Assembly (NCBI GenBank): GCA_002104905.1 | Contig: MCFE01000063.1 | Coordinates: forward strand, 62,001 to 126,000 | Reading direction: 5' to 3' | From: Basidiobolus meristosporus CBS 931.73 | Taxonomy: Eukaryota; Basidiobolomycota; Basidiobolomycetes; Basidiobolales; Basidiobolaceae | Length of the DNA: 64,000 nucleotides | Shown: positions 11,534-22,084 of the stretch, piece after piece | How positions within the stretch are numbered: position 1 is the first letter of the stretch | How the letters are laid out: each line of letters begins with the position of its first letter | Notes under the pieces: generated by a model | Database searches by the model: none | Seen by the model: only the letters and a program-made list of their open reading frames with translations | Told to the model about the DNA's origin: nothing | Translations under genes and position numbers: made by a program

Positions 11534-13315
11534 ATGGAGCTCAATATGAGTGATATATCAGGGGCAACAATAGCAAAACTGACTGACATACTCTATGTGC
11601 CCATTAGCTAAGAACTTACTCTCAGTCAGTAAAGCAACTACTCAAGGACTGAAAGTTACTTTTACTAAGCCGAGCTTCTCAACATTAGGTGAAAGTGGGG
11701 AAAAAATTAGCTTTGGGAATTGGAGATTACAATACATACAAGTTACAATGCACAATCATTTTACCTGAGTATGTCAGCATTGCTGAAACTGATGAAACCA
11801 ACAAAGAGGCATGGCTTTGGAGGCTAGGACATATTGGGAAACAGGAAATGAGCAAATTGGTGCAAAAACAACTTGTTTTGGGCATATATTACTCAATCTT
11901 GATCAAACTGAATGTCTGTAAGGGTTTTTCTTATGGCAAACAAGCTTAGCAACATTTCAGGAGCTCAGGCTACATTAACACTACCAAAATTTTGGCTATT
12001 GTGCACTCAGACATATGTGGGCCCTGAGAACCTTGCCCTTTGGAGCTAAGAGATACTTTGTGATGTTTATTGATGACAAGACAAGATAAACATGGCTGTA
12101 CTTCCTCAAGACAGAAAATGAGGCTTTGGGGATGTATCAGCACTTCAAGAACATGGCAGAAACACATACTGGGTGTTTACTGAAAGTACTTTAAAGTAAA
12201 AATAGAGGGAAATAATGCTCATAGAAGTCTGCAAAACACTGCTCATCCACTGGTATACTTCAACAGACCACTGTTTCACATACTCCACAGCCAAATGGGG
12301 TAGTAAAAAGCGCAAATAGAACAGCAGTAGAGATGGGAAGATATATGCTACATGATAAGGGAATGGACTACAGTTTTTGGGCTGAATTTGTTGCTGCCAC
12401 AGTGTACATCAAGAATAGAAGCCCAACAGCAGCACTTCAGGACTTTACACCCTCTGAAGCATGTACAGGCAAAATACCAGACCTCCAGCACCTCAGGATC
12501 TTTGGCAGTGGTGTTTTTTGTCACATCCCGGACAAAAAACACTCAAAGTTGGGACCACAGAGTGGAAAAGGGATCTTTCTTGGGAATTATGAGGATACTA
12601 AAGGGTGCAGTTTGTATGATGGCAAAACTCAGGAGCTGATCAAGAGTGGGGTTGTTGTATCAGAGGAGAATTCAAATCAAAAAGCCACTGAAATCATTTG
12701 CCAGCTGACTGACAATGCAATCCACACTAATAAAGAAGATATGTGCCTATTTTTGTCAGATATGGAAGATAATTCTACCAGTTCCAGATCAGAGCAGTTT
12801 ATCCCAGTTGGGAGATCTACCTGAGTAAGAAATGCCCCTGGATCCTGGTGGCAGACATCCAATGATCATTCAGATGCTTATCTTGCCTTACATGCTAAAC
12901 CTCAGAGTCTGTAATAGGCAATGCAAAGTCCAGATGCTACTATGTGGCAAAAATTCATGGAAGAGGAGTACCAATAACTGATTAGGGCAAATATGTAGGA
13001 ACTGGTAGATTTACAAATGGGAGAAAGCCAATAGGATGCTGGTGGGCCGGTATAATCAAAATACCTGCAAATAGTACCACTGATAAGTACAAGGCCAGAT
13101 TGGTGGCTAAAGGCTATTGCCATATTCAGGGACCAGACTTTGAGGAAACATATCTGGTTGCCAAGTTTTGCTCCATTAGGATAGTTCTAGCCATGACAGC
13201 TGCAGAAAGTTTAGGTCTACACCAAATGGACATCAAAACAGCCTTTCTAAATGGTGTTCTACATGAAACTATATATTTGGTGCAACCAGAGGGTTTAACC
13301 AGTCCAAGTGGGCTC
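11534..13315 (+). pseudogene. Copia B gag-pol, 5' portion (degenerate)
   Basis: A plus-strand copia polyprotein, distinct from family A. Segments: end of protease (LTDILYVP, about 11575), pre-integrase zinc finger (WRLGHIGKQEMSKL ... GFSYGKQA, 11815-11945), integrase (HSDICGP-like about 12005; EFVAATVYIKNRSP about 12385; LRIFGSGVF about 12490), and early reverse transcriptase (AKGYCHIQGPDFEETYL; HQMDIKTAFLNG about 13220). Multiple stops and frameshifts. It is cut at 13315 inside RT by copia A copy 2 (TSD GGCTC) and resumes at 18006. Confidence 0.85.
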
Positions 13316-13664
13316 TGTTGTAAAAAATCGTATTTTCCACCTAAATATTCACCTAACTTAGTCACTTAGATCATCACCTTCAAATCCTAGAGAATACTGA
13401 CCAAATTCCTTGTCGGGATTTACTTAGAATATTTTCACCAAAATACCAGGTACCCAGAACATGAAAATTCTCAAAGTTGTCCAAACAGCCCCAAACTTGC
13501 ACACATGTTCTTGGGACCTTCCTTAACCTATTCTACGTGTTTGTAATGCCAAGACCATGTAAAAGTATAAATACTACTTTTACATTCAATAAATCATTAA
13601 GTGAAAACCACATAATCTACTTGTTCTCCAAATCACTTCCAATATCTCCAAGACTCTTACAACA
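13316..13664 (+). repeat. Copia A copy 2, 5' LTR
   Basis: 349 bp, TGTTG...CAACA. A TATAAATA box lies at about 13566-13573 and AATAAA at about 13589, giving the expected promoter and polyadenylation signals. A one-base deletion (AAACTTGC for AAACTTTGC) distinguishes it from the 3' LTR. Confidence 0.95.
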
Positions 13665-13676
13665 GGTTATGAGCCC
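13665..13676 (+). promoter_or_regulatory. Primer-binding site overlapping gag start codon
   Basis: GGTTATGAGCCC starts at the first base after the LTR. It is complementary to nucleotides 28-39 of yeast initiator tRNA-Met (GGGCUCAUAACC), the anticodon arm. This is the arrangement known for Drosophila copia and yeast Ty5, where a 5' half-tRNA primes reverse transcription. The ATG at 13669-13671 pairs with the CAU anticodon and is in frame with gag. Confidence 0.8.
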
Positions 13677-16359
13677 CGAGCTGTCACTCTCTGCAATGTC
13701 TACTACTGCTATTACTGGAATTTTTCCCTCTGCTGAAAAGTTGGATGGATCTATCTACCAAGTGTGGAAGGTGAAGATGAAGATGCTGCTGCAAGAAAGA
13801 GGCCTTTGGGATATTGTCATGGGAGAAGAATGCCCTCCTAAAAACGTGGGAGAGGAAGCCTTAAAGTACCAGAAGAAAGAACAAAGAGCCTTTAACTGCA
13901 TTTGCCTTAATGTCAAGGACAAATTGCTAATTCAATGCTCAAGAGCAAAAACGGCAAAGAATGCCTGGAAGGCATTAGAAGACACCTACCAGTCATGTTC
14001 AGCTGCCAAGAAAATGTATCTGAGAAGAAAATTCTTTACTACAAAGATGCTGCCAGGAGAAGAAATGAAAAATCTAATTAACAGAATTACCCTGCTGGTA
14101 GATGAGATGGAATCTGTGGGCGTACCAACTACTGATGAGGATGTGATAGTTACCATCCTGAATAGCCTGACAGACGAGTTTCAGGGCCTTGTATCAGCCC
14201 TAGAGTCCAGAACTGAAGATTTGACCTTAAATTACGTATATGGAAGGCTCCTGGATGAAGAATTAAGAAAATCAAGCGCCAATAAGAAGGAAGAAGAAAA
14301 TGCTTTAATAAGCAATGATAACCAACAAAGGAGGTACCCAAGACCCTACAAAGGCAACAACAACCTATTTTGCAACTACTGCAAAAGGAAAGGACACACA
14401 TCAGACCGGTGTTTCAAAAAGAGAGATTATCAGCAAAAGAAGCCTGAATATGGAAATGCTGCCACAACTGAAGATAGACTATTCATATCTGCACTAAATA
14501 TGACCACAAACAAGGATTCTCAGACGTGTTATATTGACTCTGGAGCTTCTCAACACTTTACACACCAAAAAGAACTTTTTACTCAATATCAAGAAATTCC
14601 AATTAAGAAGGTTTTCATGGGTGACGATAGAACACTTGATGCAGTGGGAGAAGGAACTATCCAAGTAAACCTTAGAAGCAGTGAAGGAAGCCATACACTG
14701 ACCTTTAAAGAAGTACTCTATGTACCAGAAATAGCCAAGAACCTACTCTCTGTAAGCAAGGCCACAGCAGAAGGACTCAGTTTCAGTTTTGACAATTCTG
14801 GATGCAGGATCACTGATCAAAATGGTGCTCATATTGCTTCGGGCATCAGAGATCAGAACCTATACAAGTTGACTTATATTCCATCATATCTGGAAGCCAA
14901 TATAAGTAACTTAAATGAAGAAACACCAATGCTTTGGCACAGGAGATTTGGACACATCAATTTTGATTATTTGCGCAAAATGATCAAAGATCAGCTAATT
15001 TCTGGAGTGAAAATTGATCCCCCAGCTAATTTGGAGCACTGTGAAGCCTGCATTTATGGGAAACAAGCCAGACAACCGTTCAAGAGCTCTGGGTTAATCA
15101 AAACTAAGAAAAAATTAGATCTAATTCACTCAGATCTGTGTGGACCTATGCAAAATTTATCCTTAGGCGGGATGAAGTATTTAATCACTTTTATTGATGA
15201 TTATACAAGATACACATGGGTCTACTTCATGGAGAGAAAGGAAGAAGCTCTGTCTAAGCTCAGGGAGTTTAAAGCCATGGTGGAGAGAGAAACTGGTGAA
15301 AAAATCAAGAAAATACGCTCTGACAATGGTGGAGAATATACCTCAAAACTCTTCATCCACTTCTGCAAAATTCATGGGATAAAGCAAGAGACTACTGTAC
15401 CATACTCCCCACAGCAAAATGGAGTAGCAGAACAAGCTAACAGATCAATAATTGATATGGCAAGATCTATGATCCATGATCAAAAATTATCCTATGATTT
15501 TTGGGCGGAATCAGTTGCCACTGCTGTATACCTTAAAAATAGGAGTTATAACAGAATACTTCGTGATTCTACTCCATTTGAAGCATGGTATGGATACAGA
15601 CCAAGTGCAGAACATCTAAGAATATTTGGGTGCACAGCATATGCCAAAAAACTGGCCGGAAATCAGTCAAAATTTGAGCCAAAAAGTGTAAAATGCATAT
15701 TTTTGGGCTACTGCAATGAGAGTAAGGCATACAGACTCTACAATACCGAAGCAAAGAAGCTTATCAAGTCCAGGGATGTGTTGTTTGATGAAAATTCAAA
15801 ATTTTCACAAAAAATGACATCAGATGATGACGAAAATTTGATCTCAAGTCCACCAATTGTCAGGATTGAATCAGAGCAAAACAATGAAAATTTTTTCACT
15901 CCAGAGGACTCTACAACCGTGGTTCAGCCAGAATCAGTGCCCAGGAATATCCCAGAAGTGATCATTCCAGTATCAAATGCCCGGAGATCCAATCGGACAA
16001 GAAATAGCCCAAATTACTATATCAATGAGGGTACAAACTTAGCCTATGCCTATTCAGTCCATATTGATGAACCCCAGACTGTAAAAGAGGCCCTAAATAG
16101 CCCTCAGACGAAGTTTTGGAGATCTGCAATGACTGAGGAATATCAGGCCCTGATGGAAAATCAAACTTGGGACTTAGTCAAATTACCAATCAACCAAAAA
16201 TCAATTGGATGCAGATGGGTCTTCAAGACAAAATACAAGGCTGATGGTACAATTGAAAGATACAAAGCAAGACTTGTAGCCAAAGGATACTCTCAAACAA
16301 AAGGACTTGACTATACTGAGACCTTTGCACCGGTAGCCAGTTTAATTCCATCAGATTAA
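13669..16359 (+). CDS. Copia A Gag-protease-integrase-RT (N-terminal part, ends at frameshift)
   Basis: About 896 codons from the ATG in the primer-binding site. The frame is open further upstream into the LTR, but that ATG (13477) lies upstream of the LTR TATA box and cannot be the start. Order: Gag with the copia-type KLDG...YQVWKVKMKMLL region (residues 25-45); CCHC knuckle CNYCKRKGHTSDRC (about 237); protease DSGAS (about 288); HHCC finger HRRFGH...CEACIYGKQ (about 424-465); integrase core HSDLCGP, RSDNGGEY, NGVAEQ (about 488-585); start of RT with CRWVFKTKYKADG and TETFAPVA (about 850-890). A one-base deletion at 16338-16340 then forces ten wrong-frame residues and a TAA at 16357. The C-terminal half follows at 16341 in another frame. 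Confidence 0.9.
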   Translation: MSPELSLSAMSTTAITGIFPSAEKLDGSIYQVWKVKMKMLLQERGLWDIVMGEECPPKNVGEEALKYQKKEQRAFNCICLNVKDKLLIQCSRAKTAKNAWKALEDTYQSCSAAKKMYLRRKFFTTKMLPGEEMKNLINRITLLVDEMESVGVPTTDEDVIVTILNSLTDEFQGLVSALESRTEDLTLNYVYGRLLDEELRKSSANKKEEENALISNDNQQRRYPRPYKGNNNLFCNYCKRKGHTSDRCFKKRDYQQKKPEYGNAATTEDRLFISALNMTTNKDSQTCYIDSGASQHFTHQKELFTQYQEIPIKKVFMGDDRTLDAVGEGTIQVNLRSSEGSHTLTFKEVLYVPEIAKNLLSVSKATAEGLSFSFDNSGCRITDQNGAHIASGIRDQNLYKLTYIPSYLEANISNLNEETPMLWHRRFGHINFDYLRKMIKDQLISGVKIDPPANLEHCEACIYGKQARQPFKSSGLIKTKKKLDLIHSDLCGPMQNLSLGGMKYLITFIDDYTRYTWVYFMERKEEALSKLREFKAMVERETGEKIKKIRSDNGGEYTSKLFIHFCKIHGIKQETTVPYSPQQNGVAEQANRSIIDMARSMIHDQKLSYDFWAESVATAVYLKNRSYNRILRDSTPFEAWYGYRPSAEHLRIFGCTAYAKKLAGNQSKFEPKSVKCIFLGYCNESKAYRLYNTEAKKLIKSRDVLFDENSKFSQKMTSDDDENLISSPPIVRIESEQNNENFFTPEDSTTVVQPESVPRNIPEVIIPVSNARRSNRTRNSPNYYINEGTNLAYAYSVHIDEPQTVKEALNSPQTKFWRSAMTEEYQALMENQTWDLVKLPINQKSIGCRWVFKTKYKADGTIERYKARLVAKGYSQTKGLDYTETFAPVASLIPSD

Positions 16360-17639
16360 TATTGGCTATTGCAGCCAAATATAAGTTTTTTATTCATCAA
16401 ATGGATGTAAAAACTGCATTTTTGAATGAAGAACTTGATGAGGACGTGTATATGGACCAGCCTGATGGGTTTGTTGACCAAGATAACCCCCATTTGGTCT
16501 GCAAGCTTAAAAAGTCACTATATGGTCTCAAACAATCACCGAGAGCCTGGAATTGCAAGATAGATTCTTATTTGGAATCTTTGAGTTTCAAAAGGAGTAA
16601 TGCTGACTATAGTATATACTATAAGCCAGATAGAGCAAATCCAGTTCTATTAGCTCTATATGTGGATGATCTTATTATAGCCGCCAATAACCTAGAAACA
16701 TTGGAAGAGACTAAATCCAGCCTATCTAAGGAGTTCAAGATGTCCGATCTAGGAGAACTTAGTTACTACTTAGGGATTAAGTTCTCCATAGACAGAAGTA
16801 CCCAGACTATTACCCTAAGCCAATCCAAGTATATTCAAGATATACTAAAGAAGTACCAAATGGAAGACTGTAAACCGGCAGCTACCCCAATGGAGACAAA
16901 CCTTAACTTGGTCAAAACTCAACCAAATCAAGAGAGCTTGGTGCCATCTGAAAGCCCTGACTTTCCTTATCAATCTATGGTCGGCAGTCTGATGTATATC
17001 ATGCTTGGAACACGTCCAGATATCTCATATTCAGTGGGAGTTGTCAGCCAACATAATCAGAACTATGGATCTGATCATATTGCAGCAGTTAAGCGGATTT
17101 TTAGATACCTAAAAGGAACTGCTGATATCTGCTTAAGATACACTTATAAGGATTCAGAACAGGATCTTGTGGGATACTCTGATGCTGATTGGGGACGAAA
17201 TTTAGAAGACAGAAGATCCACCACAGGATACACCTTTCTTTACTGTAAAGGAGCCATTTCATGGAATTCAAGAAAGCAACCAACCGTAGCACTTTCTACT
17301 ACAGAGGCAGAGTATATGGCAGCCTGTGAAGCTACAAAAGAAGCAATGTGGTTAAGAAAGCTCTTTACAGATTTAGGCCTATGTCAAAAAACGCCTATTA
17401 CTTTATTTCAAGATAATCAAGGATGTATACAATTAGGTAGAAATCCAACTTTTCATGCTAGAACCAAGCACATAGATATTAGACATCATTTCATACGTGA
17501 AGCTATAGAGAATAACTTAGTTAGCTTAGTTTACTGTCCTACAGATGAAATGATTGCAGACATATTTACCAAACCATTAGCTAGAGACAAGTTTGAATAT
17601 TTTAGGTCAAAATTAGGACTAGTCAGTATGAACATTTAG
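16341..17639 (+). pseudogene. Copia A reverse transcriptase and RNase H, frame-shifted from gag-pol
   Basis: Open from 16341 (FNSIRLIL...) to TAG at 17637 in the frame that follows the deletion. RT blocks: HQMDVKTAFLNEELDEDVYM, SLYGLKQSPRAWN and the catalytic YVDD (about 16660). RNase H: SDADWGRNLEDRRSTTGY, ALSTTEAEYMAA, DNQGCIQL, HIDIRHHFIREA, DEMIADIFTKPLA. No other stop is seen, so one base separates this copy from a continuous polyprotein. Copy 1 carries the same deletion. The 19447 and 51483 copies do not (they read GCCAAGTTT). No slippery heptamer is seen at the site, so I treat it as a mutation. Confidence 0.9.
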
Positions 17640-17650
17640 CTGAGTGGGAG
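17640..17650 (+). promoter_or_regulatory. Polypurine tract of copia A copy 2
   Basis: CTGAGTGGGAG lies directly 5' of the 3' LTR and directly after the pol stop. It is the expected position for plus-strand priming. The same GAGTGGGAG is present beside the 3' LTR of the other copies. Confidence 0.7.
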
Positions 17651-18000
17651 TGTTGTAAAAAATCGTATTTTCCACCCAAATATTCACCTAACTTAGTCAC
17701 TTAGATCATCACCTTCAAATCCTAGAGAATACTGACCAAATTCCTTGTCGGGATTTACTTAGAATATTTTCACCAAAATACCAGGTACCCAGAACATGAA
17801 AATTCTCAAAGTTGTCCAAACAGCCCCAAACTTTGCACACATGTTCTTGGGACCTTCCTTAACCTATTCTACGTGTTTGTAATGCCAAGACCATGTAAAA
17901 GTATAAATACTACTTTTACATTCAATAAATCATTAAGTGAAAACCACATAATCTACTTGTTCTCCAAATCACTTCCAATATCTCCAAGACTCTTACAACA
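17651..18000 (+). repeat. Copia A copy 2, 3' LTR
   Basis: 350 bp, TGTTG...CAACA, followed by the duplicated GGCTC. It is essentially identical to the 5' LTR. Confidence 0.95.
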
Positions 18001-18005
18001 GGCTC

Positions 18006-19135
18006 CATAAGGTGTGCAGACAGGAAAATTACTTTATGGGCTTTAGCAGGCACCTATAGTATAGCATAACAAGAATGACATATATCTAGAGGAGATTGGG
18101 CTCATTTGCAGCACTGCATATCACAATGTACATGTGAACCAACTTACACTGATTGGGATCTTGCTAGTTTGTTATGTGTACAGCCTAATAATAGCTACAT
18201 GTGACCAAGAGGCACCTAAACAGACAAAATTAGATTTCTTCAGCAAGTTAGATATGGAAAATCTTGGAAAATTGAGCTAGTTTCTTGAAATTGAAGTCAT
18301 ATTTGACATACCTACACAGGAAATTGTGCTAAACTGGTCTAAGTACATCAAGAACATTCTTAGATGCTTAAAAATGGAAAATTGCAAGCCTGCAGCCATC
18401 CCCATGGACAATCACCTGAAACTGAGCAAATCAAGGCCAGTTTTAGGTGAAACAGGCTCTGATATGGACCAAAACCTTCCTAGCAATCAATGGTTGATAG
18501 CCTGATATATTTGATGGTATCCACATGTCCAGCTGTTGCAGGAGCAGTTGGAATAGCTAGTCAATTCATGCAAAATTATGGATCAGATCAAATGACAGCA
18601 GTTAAGTGGATTTTCATACATCTACAAGGTGCCATAAATATGGTACTGAAATACTCTGGAGCAGCTAATAGGTAAATCTTGATGGATATAGTGAGTCAAA
18701 TTGGGGTAGGGATCTGACTGCTATATGCAGTACCATTGGGTATATATTTCTTTATTGCTGGTGCAACCATTACTTGGAATTGGAAGAAACAACCAACTGT
18801 GGCCCTATCTACAAATGAAGCTGAGTATATAGATGCTGGTCAAGCAGCTAAGGAGGCCATATGGGTGCAAAAATTACTCAAAGACTTAGGTTTAACTCAG
18901 ATGAACCAACATGTATTTGCAAGGATGATCACAGTTGTATTTCACTAGCTAGGAACTCTACTGATCATTCCAGAACTTAGCACATAGATATACAACACCA
19001 CTTTGTGAGGTGAGCTGTAGAAAATAATTAATAGAGATAGTTTACTGCCCAACTGACAAAATGATGGCAGATATATTGATAAAACCACTAGCTAAGCCAC
19101 AGTTTAAGACTCTCAGTAAAGTATTGACTAAACAA
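18006..19135 (+). pseudogene. Copia B pol, 3' portion (RT end and RNase H)
   Basis: It continues copia B after the copia A insertion. RT remnants include LGKLS*FLEIEVIFDIPTQEIV (about 18270) and a PAAIPMDNHLKLSK block (about 18400). RNase H remnants include VDSLIYLMVSTCPAVAGAVGIASQ (about 18495), KKQPTVALSTNEAEYIDAGQAAKEAIW (about 18790) and MMADILIKPLAK (about 19060). Numerous stops. A weak LTR B-like segment starts at about 19136. Confidence 0.8.
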
Positions 19136-19258
19136 TTATGGACTAGTCTTGGTTACTGTAGACCAGCCTACAGCCCTAACTTTGCCACTCTCTTCAGATC
19201 TATGATCCTATGATTATTCCCCTATAGTCAAGATCAAATGGGTTGTTTCATGTCATCA
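19136..19258 (+). repeat. Fragment of copia B LTR
   Basis: GACTAGTCTTGG, ATGATCCTATGATTA and CCCCTATAG...AAGATCAA match the solo LTR B at 25553-25921 (its part from about 25612). The start of the LTR is not clear, and the 3' half is missing. Confidence 0.6.
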
Positions 19259-19446
19259 TATGGCTTCTTCCTCATGTTGAAGAATTCTTGTTTTATATAA
19301 AGCTTGCTTGATACTGACTTTACTCTAAAGATCTTCTCCAAGGATTCCCATGCTGTTTGGCAGTATATGGAGCATGAATTGGTCCAATGAAGGAATCTTG
19401 CACATTGACACATATGGCATCAATGGCCTTTTGCTCCTTCTCTTGA
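19259..19446 (-). pseudogene. Copia B-type gag fragment, antisense
   Basis: On the minus strand it encodes VKKFQEKEQKAIDAICVNVQ and then a block matching the AKTAKNAWKALED part of copia A Gag, so it is a copia gag of a different family. It is joined directly to copia A pol at 19447, with no target duplication. This points to a rearrangement rather than an insertion. Confidence 0.65.
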
Positions 19447-22073
19447 AACTTTTTCACTTCTAATTTGGAGCACTGCGAAGCCTGCATATATGGGAAACAA
19501 GCCAGACAACCATTGAAGAGCTCTGGGTTAATCAAAACTATGAAAAGTTAGATCTAATTCACTCAGATCTGTGTGGACCTATGCAAAATTTATCCTTAGG
19601 TGGGATGAAGTATTTCATCACTTTTATTGGCAATTATACAAGATACATATGGGTCTACTTCATGGAGAGAAAGGAAAAAGCTCTGTCTAAGCTCAGGGAG
19701 TTTAAAGCCATGGTGGAGAGAGAAACTGGTGAAAAAATCAAGAAAATACGCTCTGACTATGGTGGAGAATATACCTCAAAACTCTTCATCCACTTCTGCA
19801 AAATTCATGGGATAAAGCAAGCAACTACTGTACCATACTCCCCACAGCAAAGTGGAGTAGCAGAATGCGCTAACAGATCAATAAATGATATGGCAAGATC
19901 TATGATCCATGATTAAAAATTATCCTATGATTTTTGGGTGAAATCAGTTGCCACTGCTGTATACCTTGAAAATAGGAGTTATAACAGAATACTTTGTGAT
20001 TCTACTCCATTTGAAGCATGGTATGGATACAGACCAAGTGCAGAACATCTAAGAATATTTGGGTGTACAGCATATGGCAAAAAACTGGCCGGAAATCAGT
20101 CAAAATTTGAGCCAAAAAGCGTAAAATGCATATTTTTGGGCTACTACAATGAGAGTAAGGCATACAAACTCTAAAATACCAAAGCAAAGAAGCTGATCAA
20201 GTACAGGGATGTGCTGTTTGATGAAAATTCAAAATTTTCACAAAAAATGACATCAATATGATGACAAAAGCTTGATCTCAAGTCCACCAATTGTCAGGAT
20301 TGAATGAGAGCAAAACAATGAAAATTTTTTCACTCCAGAGGACTCTACAGCTGTGGTTAAGCCAGAATTAGTGCCCAGGAATATCCCAGAAGTGATCATT
20401 CCAGTACTAAATGCCTGGAGATCCAATTGGATAAGTCTAGCCCAAATTAATATATCAATGAGGGTACAAACTTAGCCTATGCCTATTCAGTCCATATTGA
20501 TGAGCCCCAGACTATAAAAGAGGCCCTAATTAGCCCTCAGACAAAGTTTTGGAGATCTGCAATGACTGAGGAATATCAGGCCCTGATGGAAAATCAAACT
20601 TGTGACTTAGTCAAATTACCAGTCATCCAAAAATCTATTGGATGCAGATGGGTCTTCAAGACAAAACACAAGGCTGATGGTTCAATTGAAAGATACAAAG
20701 CAAAACTTGTATCCAAAGGATACTCTCAAACAAAAGGAATTGACTATACTGAGACCTTTGCACCAGTAGCCAAGTTTAATTCCATCAGATTGATATTGGT
20801 TATTGCGGCCAAATATAAGTTTTTTATTCACCAAATGGATGTAAAAACTGCATTCTTGAATGGAGAACTTGATGAGGATGTGTACATGGACCAGCCTGAT
20901 GGGTTTGTTGACCAAGATAACCCCCATTTGGTCTGCACACTTAAAAAGTCACTATATGGTCTCAAACAATCACCAACAGCCTGAGATTACAAGATAGATT
21001 CTTATTTGGAATCTTTGAGTTTCAAAAGAAGTAATGCCAACTATAGTATATACTATAAGCCAGATAGAGCAAATCCAGTTCTATTAGCTCTATATGTGGA
21101 TGATCTTATTATAGCTGCCAATAACCTAGAAACATTGGAAGAGACTAAATCTAGCCTATCTAAGGAGTTCAAGATGTCCAATCTAGGAGAACTTAGTTAC
21201 TACTTAGGGATTAAGTTCTCCATAGACAGAAGTACCCAGACTATCACCCTAAGTCAATCCAAGTATATTCAACATATACTAAAGAAGTACGAAATGGAGG
21301 ATTGTAAACCGGCAGCTACACCAATGGAGACAAACCTTAACTTGGTCAAGACTTAACCAAATTAAGAGAGCTTAGTGCCATCTGAAAGCCCTGACTTTCC
21401 TTATCAATTTATGGCTGGTAGTCTGATGTATATCATGCTTGGAACATGTCCAGATATCTCATATTCAGTGGGAGTTGTCAGCCAACATAATCAGCACTAT
21501 GAATCTGATCATATTGCAGCAGTTAAGCGGATTTTTAGATACCTAAAAGGAACTGCTGATATCTGCTTAATATACACTTCTAAGGACTCAGAACAGGATC
21601 TGGTGGGATACTCTGATGCTGATTGGGGACAGAATTTAGAAGACAGACAATCCACCACAGGATACACCTTTCATTATTGTGAAGGAGCAATTTCATGGAA
21701 CTCAAGAAAGCAACCAACCGTAGCACTTTCCACCACAGAGGCAGAGTATATGGCAGCCTGTGAAGCTACAAAAGAAGCAATGTGGTTAAGAAAGCTTTTT
21801 ACAGATTTAGGTCTATGTTAAAAAACGCCTATTACTTTATTTCAAGATAATCAAGGATGTATACAATTAGGTAGAAATCAAACTTTTCAAGCTAGAACTA
21901 AGCATATAGAAATTAGACATCATTTCATACAAGAAGCTATAGACAATGACTTGGTTACCTTAGTTAACTGTCCTACAGATGAAATGATTGCAGACATATT
22001 TACCAAACCATTAGCTGGAGACATGTTTGAATATCTTAGGTCAAAATTAGGACTAGTCAGTATGAACATTTAG
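19447..22073 (+). pseudogene. Copia A pol fragment: integrase, RT, RNase H
   Basis: Integrase residues HSDLCGP, RSDYGGEY and SGVAEC are visible; the last is NGVAEQ in copy 2, so it is mutated beside the catalytic Glu. RT has TETFAPVAKFNSIRLIL in one frame, HQMDVKTAFLNGELDEDVYM and YVDD. RNase H has SDADWGQNLEDRQSTTGY and ALSTTEAEYMAA. Several nonsense codons and frameshifts make it inactive. Confidence 0.9.
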
Positions 22074-22084
22074 CTGAGTGGGAG

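Larger units (their letters stand above)
13316..18000 (+). mobile_element. Copia A copy 2, full-length and youngest copy
   Basis: 4685 bp, with LTRs 13316-13664 and 17651-18000. The target-site duplication GGCTC is at 13311-13315 and 18001-18005. The two LTRs differ by one substitution (near 13347) and one single-base indel, so the insertion is recent. It lies in the reverse-transcriptase codons of copia B, which continue on both sides. It has all copia domains in order and only one disabling change, a single-base deletion in RT. It retains CG dinucleotides that other copies have lost. Confidence 0.97.

Noticed and set aside
13477-13668. ATG at 13477 as start of the copia polyprotein
   Set aside because: It lies in the LTR upstream of the TATA box, so it would not be in the genomic transcript. 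The first ATG after the LTR is in the primer-binding site.
16331-16362. Programmed frameshift between copia gag-pol halves
   Set aside because: The site lies in the middle of RT, no slippery heptamer or pseudoknot is evident, and two other copies read through in one frame. A mutation is simpler.
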